NCBI GenBank assembly: GCA_964444795.1
Contig: CAYUIQ010000187.1
Coordinates: 1-17,937, forward strand
Direction: 5' to 3'
Length of the DNA stretch: 17,937 bases
DNA from: JABMRP01 sp964444795
GTDB lineage: Bacteria > Planctomycetota > Planctomycetia > Pirellulales > Thermoguttaceae
Below the pieces are notes generated by a model. That model ran no database searches. It was not told the DNA's origin and was given only the letters and a program-made list of their open reading frames with translations. The position numbers and the translations under genes were made by a program. Positions within the stretch are counted from its first letter, which is position 1. The number at the start of each line of letters is the position of its first letter. Below are positions 1 through 5,548 of this stretch, one piece after another.

Positions 1-1704
1 CTCCCGTTTACGTCGCGCCGCGTCGCGGATGGCGATCAGGTCTTTCATGACGTGGTCGAGCCGGCCTCTGTAGCCGGCGGTGCCGAAAGCGTCGTGCAGC
101 TCGCGGTAAAGTTCGTACAGCCCGGCGTAAACCTTGGCCGCCGCGCGTCTTGGGCCGTAGATCTTCGTCTTGGTGCCGGTCATGCGTCGCTGGGCCTGTT
201 CGGTCGACTTGTACGCCCCGCCGGCGACCGCCCCGAAGATGGCCGCTCCCAGGGCACATGTTTGGCCCGAGCGGCTGATCTTCATCGGCCGGTTGCAGAC
301 GTCGGCATAGATCTGCATCACGAACGGGTTCTTCTCGGCGATGCCGCCGCAGTTGACCACTTCCTTGACCTTGACGCCGTACTCCTCGAACCGCTTGATG
401 ATCGTCAGCGCGCCGAACGCGGTCGCCTCGACCAGCGTGCGGTAAATTTCCGGCGCCGTGGTATGCAGCGTCTGGCCGACGAGCATCCCGCCCAACAGCG
501 GATCGACCAGGATCGTGCGGTTGCCGTTGTTCCAGTCGAGTGCCAACAGGCCGCTTTCACCCGGCCGGAGCTTATCGGACTCTCGGGTCAAGTTGACGTG
601 CGGATCGCCCTTGGCCGTGTACTTGGCGGGCGTTAGGTGACTGGCGAACCAATTGAAGATGTCGCCGACGGCCGACTGTCCCGCTTCCAACCCGTACATG
701 CCCGGCACAATCGAACCGGGGACGATACCGCACAGCCCCGGGATATCCGGCAGCTTGTTCTTCATCGGGGCGACCATCATGTCGCACGTACTGGTGCCGA
801 TGATCTTGACCAGCGTACCCGGCTTGATGCCCGCTCCGACGGCGCCCATGTGAGCGTCGAACGCGCCAACGGCCACGGCCACACCCGGCGGCAGACCGAG
901 CTTCTTCGCCACCTCGGCGGTCAATTCGCCCGCCTTCCGGTCGGCCGGCAGCGCCTCCGGCGCGTAGCGATCGTGCAGATCCGCCAACGCGGGATCGAGC
1001 TTCTTCAGGAACGCCTTCTTCGGCAAACCGCCCCACTGCTGGTGATACATGGCCTTGTGGCCGGCCGCACAGATGCCGCGGGGGATGGTACGCGGATCGA
1101 GATTGCCCGTGAGATACCCGGGCACGAAGTCGGCCAACTCGACCCAGGCGTACGCCGCCGCGAACACCTCCGGGCTGCTCCGCTTGCAATGCAGAATTTT
1201 GGACCAGTACCACTCGGAGCTGTAAGTCCCACCGCACTTGGCCAGATATCCGGTGCGGTCCTTGCCTGCCTTTTCGGTGATCTCGGCCGCTTCGGCATGG
1301 CCGGTGTGATCTTTCCACAGCCAGGCATGGGCGGCCAGTTTCTTCTTGAACTTCGGCTGCAAGGCCAGCGGTTCGCCCTGCCGATCGACGGGAATGGGTG
1401 TCGAGCCGGTCGTGTCGACGCCGATACCCACGACGTTCTCGGGGGAGAAGCCGGGCTTCTTCTTCGCCGCCCGCAGGGCACCACGGACCGACTTGACCAG
1501 GCCCTCGATATAATCGGCCGGGTTTTGCCGAGCCAGATTCGGGTCTCTGCGATCGAGGAGGATGCCCGCCTCGCCGCTGGGGTAATCGAACACGTAAGTG
1601 GCCGTTTCGGTCCCGTCGGCCAGATCGACAACGAGCGCCCGGACGCTGTTAGTCCCGTAATCGACGCCGATTGCAAACCGTTTCCGCGGAGATTTTTTCG
1701 CCAT
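1..1704 (-). CDS. araB: Ribulokinase (C-terminus cut by window edge)
   Basis: Cytoplasmic FGGY-family sugar kinase that phosphorylates L-ribulose to L-ribulose 5-phosphate in arabinose catabolism. The 568 codons visible are almost the full family length (E. coli AraB is 566 residues) and the frame is still open at base 1. Seen in the translation: the N-terminal phosphate-binding motif DYGTNSVRALVVD, the AraB-typical stretches GIGVDTTGSTPIP, LWKDHTGHAE, SSEWYWSKILH and AGHKAMYHQQWGGLP, the catalytic-base motif GAFDAHMGAVGAG with Asp283, GTSTCDMMVAP, and the C-terminal ATP-site motif NCGGIAEKNPFVMQIYADV. These match AraB rather than xylulokinase or glycerol kinase. The ATG at 1704 is preceded by AGGAG (1713-1717) at 8-base spacing, which fixes the start. 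No araA, araD or araC lies inside the window; the partners may lie beyond base 1. Confidence 0.95.
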   Translation of the reverse strand, partial: MAKKSPRKRFAIGVDYGTNSVRALVVDLADGTETATYVFDYPSGEAGILLDRRDPNLARQNPADYIEGLVKSVRGALRAAKKKPGFSPENVVGIGVDTTGSTPIPVDRQGEPLALQPKFKKKLAAHAWLWKDHTGHAEAAEITEKAGKDRTGYLAKCGGTYSSEWYWSKILHCKRSSPEVFAAAYAWVELADFVPGYLTGNLDPRTIPRGICAAGHKAMYHQQWGGLPKKAFLKKLDPALADLHDRYAPEALPADRKAGELTAEVAKKLGLPPGVAVAVGAFDAHMGAVGAGIKPGTLVKIIGTSTCDMMVAPMKNKLPDIPGLCGIVPGSIVPGMYGLEAGQSAVGDIFNWFASHLTPAKYTAKGDPHVNLTRESDKLRPGESGLLALDWNNGNRTILVDPLLGGMLVGQTLHTTAPEIYRTLVEATAFGALTIIKRFEEYGVKVKEVVNCGGIAEKNPFVMQIYADVCNRPMKISRSGQTCALGAAIFGAVAGGAYKSTEQAQRRMTGTKTKIYGPRRAAAKVYAGLYELYRELHDAFGTAGYRGRLDHVMKDLIAIRDAARRKRE

Positions 1705-1746
1705 CTGACCGGCTCCTAAAGGCTGTGGATGTCTTGACGTGCCCTT

Positions 1747-1775
1747 AGGTTAGTGGAATCGAGAGTACGGGGCAA
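1747..1775 (-). promoter_or_regulatory. Possible sigma70-type promoter for araB
   Basis: Reading the minus strand, TTGCCC (1775-1770) and TAACCT (1752-1747) are separated by 17 bases and lie about 43 bases before the araB ATG. The -35 agrees at four of six positions, and the -10 keeps only T1, A2 and T6. The placement is right but the match is modest, so this is a suggestion only. No AraC-type operator is recognisable. Confidence 0.3.
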
Positions 1776-1896
1776 GCGGCTTGTTCCGGCGACGGAGAAT
1801 TGACGGCCGGTGGGTTAAGAAGTGGCGCAGTCAATCGGCGCCGAGCAACCGGTAGGCGTGGGCTCCGCAGTAATGCGTGGCCAAGAAATGTACAAG

Positions 1897-1965
1897 TAGC
1901 GGGTACGGGAGTTGCACCCGTCGGGCGTGGCTTATGAGGCCTCACTGGACGCTGGTCCACCCGCA
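1897..1965 (-). tRNA. Degenerate tRNA-Met(CAU)-like cloverleaf, probably a tRNA relic
   Basis: On the minus strand a four-arm fold can be drawn. The 5' acceptor TGCGGGT (1965-1959) pairs with ACCCGCT (1904-1898) at six of seven positions. A short D-like hairpin follows, GGAC-CAGC-GTCC. The anticodon arm is GAGGC-CTCATAA-GCCAC (1943-1927), with one A-A mismatch and a loop identical to the usual tRNA-Met loop, giving anticodon CAU. The variable region is GCCCG, five bases. The T-arm is ACGGG-TGCAACT-CCCGT (1921-1905) with a perfect five-pair stem. The anticodon-to-T-arm spacing is canonical. Against function: position 8 is not T, the D-loop is too short and lacks GG, T-loop position 55 is G rather than T, and no CCA is encoded. 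It is therefore more likely a decayed tRNA gene or tRNA-derived element than a working tRNA. Chance folding of GC-rich DNA cannot be excluded. Confidence 0.4.
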
Positions 1966-2005
1966 ATGAGGTCGGTTACCAGCAAGACGCCGGAGCCCCC
2001 GATCA

Positions 2006-2052
2006 GGTTCGCGCGAAATCGACCGGTTTGCGTCAGAATCGCAACGCGAACC
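2006..2052 (-). other. Hairpin spanning the stop codon of the barrel gene
   Basis: On the minus strand GGTTCGCG (2052-2045) pairs perfectly with CGCGAACC (2013-2006), and an inner stem TTGCG/CGCAA lies within the loop. The stop codon at 2035-2033 is inside the inner loop. There is no T-run after it, so it is not a classical intrinsic terminator. It could stabilise the 3' end of the mRNA or be incidental. Confidence 0.25.
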
Positions 2053-2956
2053 GTGCCCCGGTGAGAAAATCGGGCGCCCGAGCGTTGAGACCCACCCCGA
2101 CTCGCGCGCTCAATTGCCACCGATCGCCCAGAAGGACCCCCAATCCCCCGCCCAGTAGATGCTGGGTGCCGTCGTCGATGGAACCGTAGTCGACCAGCAT
2201 CTCCCACTCGGCAAACGCGCCCCAACGATCCCCCAGCGCGTAGTCGAAGTTGATCGACTGTTGAAACTGGGTGTAGTGGTCGCCGCCGTCGCGGAACAGG
2301 GCCATGCCAGTCGCGCCGCCCCAGGCCAGCCGATCGGTCGGCTGCCAGCGGTAGATGATCTGGCTTAGCGGCTGCAATCCCTCGCTGGCAAACGAACTGC
2401 CTCGAAGCGTAATCGGCACCGACGCCAGCACGGCCATCTGCGGACGCCACCGCTTCTGCGGACACAGATCGAACATGAAGCCCACGTTGGGATCCAATGT
2501 GCCGCTCTGGGAGCTATCGCCCAACGCTCCCGCGGAATCGGTCGAGTACCAGCCGGGCCAGCCGATTCGCAGTTCCAATCGTCGGGTCAGGCCGACTCGT
2601 AGCAGCATGTCCGGCACGTAGTGTTCGACCACCCGTGTGCCGCCCTGGCGGTCATAGGTCATCGCGTACCCGCCCTCAAGCTGAACCCGGCCGCGAACCA
2701 GCGCGGTGGCCCGCTCGGTTAGGCTGAGTGTCGGTTCCACCGGCGGCTTGGCAGCGGGAGTATCCCGCAACCAGTCGGCTCGGGCGAGCCGATCAGACGA
2801 AGCGTCGGGCGCGAGCGAAGCGTCGGCGGCTGTCGGTGGACCGATCCGCGGCTCCGAGGAAACCGGTTGCTGGGGCTCCGCCGCTTGCGCACGCGCAGCC
2901 AACACAAACACCGCCGCAAATAGTCCGATCCGGCTGAAGCGTCGCAAGATGCTCAC
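2033..2956 (-). CDS. Outer-membrane beta-barrel protein, transporter-like (PF13557 type)
   Basis: A 307-residue exported protein. The N-terminus MSILRRFSRIGLFAAVFVL ending in ARAQA is a signal peptide with a clear cleavage site. A proline/alanine-rich linker (about residues 25-75) follows, then alternating strands such as VQLEGGYAMTYD, LELRIGWPGW, FMFDLCPQKRWRPQMAVLASVPIT and GAFAEWEMLVDYG, ending in a terminal Phe (GARFALRF), as is typical of barrels assembled by BamA. The pattern resembles the PF13557 'transporter / phenol-degradation MetA' group, whose members lack a firm general function; substrate unknown. The GTG at 2956 was chosen because it overlaps the upstream stop as GTGA, has GGAAAG six bases before it, and puts the signal peptide at the very N-terminus. 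Longer in-frame reading back to 3121 only crosses the upstream gene. Confidence 0.8.
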   Translation of the reverse strand: MSILRRFSRIGLFAAVFVLAARAQAAEPQQPVSSEPRIGPPTAADASLAPDASSDRLARADWLRDTPAAKPPVEPTLSLTERATALVRGRVQLEGGYAMTYDRQGGTRVVEHYVPDMLLRVGLTRRLELRIGWPGWYSTDSAGALGDSSQSGTLDPNVGFMFDLCPQKRWRPQMAVLASVPITLRGSSFASEGLQPLSQIIYRWQPTDRLAWGGATGMALFRDGGDHYTQFQQSINFDYALGDRWGAFAEWEMLVDYGSIDDGTQHLLGGGLGVLLGDRWQLSARVGVGLNARAPDFLTGARFALRF

Positions 2957-3849
2957 CGCGACTTTCCGGGATGCGGCTTGAATGACGGGCCGCGCGGCGG
3001 ACTCGACGGCGCGTGCCCGTGCTGCTGCTGGTGTGCGCGTTGCCGTTGCACGGTGGCCCGGGCGTGGCCGGGCGGTTGTTTGCTGAGCCCCTGCCCGTGG
3101 CCCCGTGCGGAAGAGCCCCATCGGCCACCGGCTGTCGCTCCCATGGTGAAACCGGACGGGCGGTTCGCCCCAGCCGCCGCTCTCCCACGATGCAGCCCAC
3201 CGGCGGCCGGACCGCGTAACGTCTCACCGCCGCCGAAAACCGTGTCCAAGAAACTGCTGATCGAGGATTGTTGCTGCGGTGCGGGTTGAGCCGGCGCGGG
3301 TTGAGTCGGCGTGGGTGGCGGAAGCGTCGGCGTCCCGTCGGGCACCGTCGCATCGCCCGGTTGTCCATTGCCGACGGTCCATGTGCGTTGCCAGTTGCGC
3401 GTTTGGCCGTTGGGGCCGGCGAATGTTCGTTCCATCGTCCGCGTATTGCCGTCGGTCGTTCGCGTGACCGTATGACGCATCGTGCGGTCGTGGGGCAATT
3501 CGACGGTCATGTCGCGAGTGTAGTTGCCCGGGCCGGTACGCGTCATGGTCGACTGCTGGCGGCGAAACGGATCACCGTCCGGTGGCGGCAGCGGATCGCC
3601 GGCTGGCGGAGGCAACGGATCGCCGACAAGCGGTGGCAGCGGATCACCATCCGGCAGTGGCGGCGGATCGCCAACTGGCGGAGGCAACGGCTCGCCGACC
3701 AGTGGCGGCAAGGGATCGCCGACCCGCGGCACGTCGGAATCGGGAGTCGGCGCTGTCGCGCCGAGATCCTGTGCCCATGAGACCGACCCGGCGGCGCAGA
3801 CCACCAGCGCCGCCAGAACACTCATTCGAAACACTCTCACGCTATCCAC
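2953..3849 (-). CDS. Exported proline-rich octapeptide-repeat protein of unknown function
   Basis: I do not recognise a family for this 298-residue protein. From the chosen GTG start (AAAGGA at 3864-3859, nine bases away) it has a signal peptide (MSVLAALVVCAAGSVSWAQ). A repeat block of the form GDPLPPxxxG follows (about residues 43-95, eight-residue period). The middle, about residues 100-160, is rich in Thr and Arg (TVELPHDRTMRHTVTRTT, TFAGPNGQTRNWQRTWTV). Next come a Pro/Gln linker, a short hydrophobic piece SSISSFLDTVFGGGETL, and a basic tail rich in His, Gln and Gly. GTG at 3840 and ATG at 3825 are alternative starts. Its stop overlaps the barrel gene's GTG by four bases, so the two are probably translationally coupled and act in the same envelope structure. 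A periplasmic spacer or barrel-associated role is inference. Confidence 0.7.
   Translation of the reverse strand: MDSVRVFRMSVLAALVVCAAGSVSWAQDLGATAPTPDSDVPRVGDPLPPLVGEPLPPPVGDPPPLPDGDPLPPLVGDPLPPPAGDPLPPPDGDPFRRQQSTMTRTGPGNYTRDMTVELPHDRTMRHTVTRTTDGNTRTMERTFAGPNGQTRNWQRTWTVGNGQPGDATVPDGTPTLPPPTPTQPAPAQPAPQQQSSISSFLDTVFGGGETLRGPAAGGLHRGRAAAGANRPSGFTMGATAGGRWGSSARGHGQGLSKQPPGHARATVQRQRAHQQQHGHAPSSPPRGPSFKPHPGKSR
3569..3730 (-). repeat. 24-bp tandem repeat encoding GDPLPPxx octapeptides
   Basis: Six imperfect 24-base units (3569-3592, 3593-3616, 3617-3640, 3641-3664, 3665-3688, 3689-3712) plus a partial seventh, each beginning GGATCACC or GGATCGCC on the plus strand. They encode the proline-rich octapeptide repeats of the 2953-3849 gene. 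Units 2 and 5 are the most alike, which suggests past duplication of larger blocks. Confidence 0.9.
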
Positions 3850-4134
3850 GGCAAACCATCCTTTCTCCACCCCCTCCGTCGACACGAACCTCCAGGTTCG
3901 CTGGTTCCGCCGAAGAGGATACACACAATGTGACGGCGGCAACATGCCATTTCGCCGTCGATGAACTACCTTGCCCGAACCCAATTGGTTCATCGGCCCG
4001 CGGGTTGCCCCGAATCCCGAAAAACACGGACAGTGACCGCTCGGTCGGTGATTGAGGTAAACAGGGTAATGTAGGTGGAATCTGTTTTATGCCTCGGAAT
4101 GGGTTATGATGGAGTGGTACGTTCTCTTTCGCCC
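3850..4134. other. Divergent intergenic region
   Basis: This stretch separates the minus-strand exported-protein gene from the plus-strand glycosyltransferase gene and must carry promoters for both. A TATGAT box at 4105-4110 lies 25 bases before the ATG at 4135 and could be the -10 of the plus-strand gene, but no good -35 is seen. A 16-base palindrome is at 3885-3900. No protein gene is supported here. Confidence 0.5.
3885..3900. promoter_or_regulatory. 16-bp palindrome, possible operator or leader hairpin
   Basis: CGAACCT-CC-AGGTTCG is a perfect seven-base inverted repeat with a two-base centre, 36 bases upstream of the GTG at 3849. The size and symmetry suit a dimeric repressor site. As RNA, the two-base centre would force a strained loop. 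No regulator is known and it may be fortuitous. Confidence 0.25.
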
Positions 4135-5460
4135 ATGGAAAACGGACCGTCACTCGTGCCCGACCTCACGCCCCATTCCGCTTCGGACGCCCGGCCCGTC
4201 GTAGCCGTTGCGGCGATGGTCGGGTTGCTGGTGCTGACGATCGTCGCCCGGGGTGCGGCGCTGCTGCTGGTGCCCGCCGCATTGACGGGCGATCCAGACG
4301 GATACGCCCAGTTGGCCGACAACCTTTGGGAACACCGAACGTTGGGCAGCGGACAGACGCCCACCGCGTATCGACCGCCCCTGTATCCGCTGATGCTCGC
4401 GCCTTGCATGGCCCTGGGGGAGTGGAGCCGTTGGGCGGTCGCGCTGTTGCACCTGGCGCTGGTGGCGATGACCGTCTGGCTGGTCGTTCGTCTGGGGGTT
4501 CGCTGGGGATTGGGACGACTTGCCCTGCTTGCCGGAGTGCTGGTGGCCTGCGATCCGATCCTGTCGGCCCAGTCGGCCCAGATCATGACCGAGACGCCGG
4601 CGACGCTTCTGGCGGTCGCCCTGTTGGGTGCGATGACGTCCGTCTCCCGGCGACCATCGAAACGGGGCGCGGCGCTAGCCGGCGTGTTGACCGGTCTGGC
4701 CGCGTTATGCCGACCGACGTTCCTCGTCTTCGGCGCGATGGCCGCCGTCGTGTTGCCGTGGTTCGCCGATTCGAGGCGGTCGCGATTGGCCGTGCTGGCC
4801 GTTTACGCCGGATCGGTAGCGGCCGTATTAACGCCGTGGGTCGTTCGCAATCAGAGGCAGTTGGCCCGTCCGATCGTGGCCACCACGCACGGCGGGTTTA
4901 CACTGCTTTTGGGCAACAATCCCCAGTTCTACCAATACCTGCGCGAAGCCCCCCAGGGCAGCGTCTGGGACAACGAATCGTTCCAGCGGCAGTGGAACCG
5001 GTCGGCAGCCGAGCACGCGCCTGAGGGCGAATGGGAAAGGGATCGGTTGGCCTATCGGCAGGCTCGCCGAAACATCGCCGCCGAGCCGCCCATGTTTGCC
5101 TGGTCGTGCGCGGTGCGCGTTGCCCGGTTTTGGTCTCCCTTTCCACACCAGGTCGATCCGGACGAGCCCCCGCTGCGTCGATGGGCTCGGTATCTCACGG
5201 CCGCGTGGTATGTGGGGATGCTGGCGCTGGCGATCGTAGGACTGATCGCCGGCCTCTGGAAATCCCTGCGTCAAGGACGCAGACCCCCCGACTGGTTATT
5301 ATGGGGGGGGCTTCTGGCCGCTACGTTTACAGCCGTCCACGCGATCTACTGGAGCAATCTCCGCATGCGAGCCCCCCTGATGCCGGTCGTGGTGCTAGCT
5401 CTATGTTATGGGGTCGCATGGTTTCGGGATGGGATAAGTGGACGTAAGTCGCTTTCCTGA
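4135..5460 (+). CDS. GT-C fold (family 39 / ArnT-like) membrane glycosyltransferase
   Basis: A 441-residue inner-membrane protein with about ten hydrophobic segments. After the first segment (residues 21-50) comes the loop motif TGDPDGYAQLADNLWE (Asp53, Asp55). Members of the PMT/ArnT superfamily place a catalytic acidic residue here. It is followed by the characteristic TAYRPPLYPLMLA (80-85 RPPLYP). The stretch VVRNQRQLARPIVATTHGGF then LLLGNNP is also typical. Such enzymes transfer a sugar from a polyprenyl-phosphate donor to protein, lipid or polysaccharide on the outer face of the inner membrane. The acceptor cannot be told from sequence, but the lptD-like gene next door hints at cell-surface glycans. 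The ATG at 4135 is preferred; there is no strong ribosome-binding site, and a GTG at 4075 would add a non-hydrophobic 20-residue extension running through the likely promoter box. Confidence 0.85.
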   Translation: MENGPSLVPDLTPHSASDARPVVAVAAMVGLLVLTIVARGAALLLVPAALTGDPDGYAQLADNLWEHRTLGSGQTPTAYRPPLYPLMLAPCMALGEWSRWAVALLHLALVAMTVWLVVRLGVRWGLGRLALLAGVLVACDPILSAQSAQIMTETPATLLAVALLGAMTSVSRRPSKRGAALAGVLTGLAALCRPTFLVFGAMAAVVLPWFADSRRSRLAVLAVYAGSVAAVLTPWVVRNQRQLARPIVATTHGGFTLLLGNNPQFYQYLREAPQGSVWDNESFQRQWNRSAAEHAPEGEWERDRLAYRQARRNIAAEPPMFAWSCAVRVARFWSPFPHQVDPDEPPLRRWARYLTAAWYVGMLALAIVGLIAGLWKSLRQGRRPPDWLLWGGLLAATFTAVHAIYWSNLRMRAPLMPVVVLALCYGVAWFRDGISGRKSLS

Positions 5461-5497
5461 AAAGTTTTGCGTTTCGTGATCGGCGGCCGAACCCGCC

Positions 5498-5526
5498 TTG
5501 ATCCGTTGGGCATCCGTCCCTATAAT
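5498..5526 (+). promoter_or_regulatory. Strong sigma70-type promoter for the lptD-like gene
   Basis: TTGATC (5498-5503), a 17-base spacer and a perfect TATAAT (5521-5526) predict transcription starting near 5533. This separates the lptD-dgkA pair from the glycosyltransferase gene ending at 5460. The TTG at 5498, which would otherwise be the longest in-frame start, is part of the -35 box and so cannot be the start for mRNA from this promoter. Confidence 0.65.
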
Positions 5527-5548
5527 CCGGCCCCCACTCGATCCAATC

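Larger units (their letters stand above)
1705..2032. other. Intergenic region between araB and the outer-membrane barrel gene
   Basis: No protein gene can be supported in these 328 bases; short open frames here have no recognisable product. The region holds the araB ribosome-binding site and putative promoter at its left end, a tRNA-like cloverleaf at 1897-1965, and one arm of a hairpin that spans the stop codon of the gene ending at 2033. Nothing recognisable is seen between 1776 and 1896. Confidence 0.6.

Noticed and set aside
52..1719. Long plus-strand open frames opposite araB (for example 52-636 and 637-1719)
   Set aside because: They are antisense to a full-length, motif-rich ribulokinase, and their translations are low-complexity Arg/Gly/His-rich with no recognisable domain; GC-rich DNA produces such shadows.
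1932..2465. Minus-strand 177-codon frame overlapping the barrel gene
   Set aside because: It is out of frame with a signal-peptide-bearing barrel protein and has no domain signature or ribosome-binding site.
3569..3712. Regular 24-bp repeats as a possible CRISPR array
   Set aside because: The units abut with no unique spacers, vary in sequence and are in frame within a coding sequence.
3268..3780. Plus-strand frame across the octapeptide repeats
   Set aside because: The repetitive Arg/Trp-rich translation is the reverse complement of the GDPLPPxx repeats; the opposite strand has a signal peptide and coupling to the next gene.
4075..4134. GTG 4075 as start of the glycosyltransferase
   Set aside because: It would make the likely -10 box TATGAT coding and add 20 residues with no family support; ATG 4135 is better placed.
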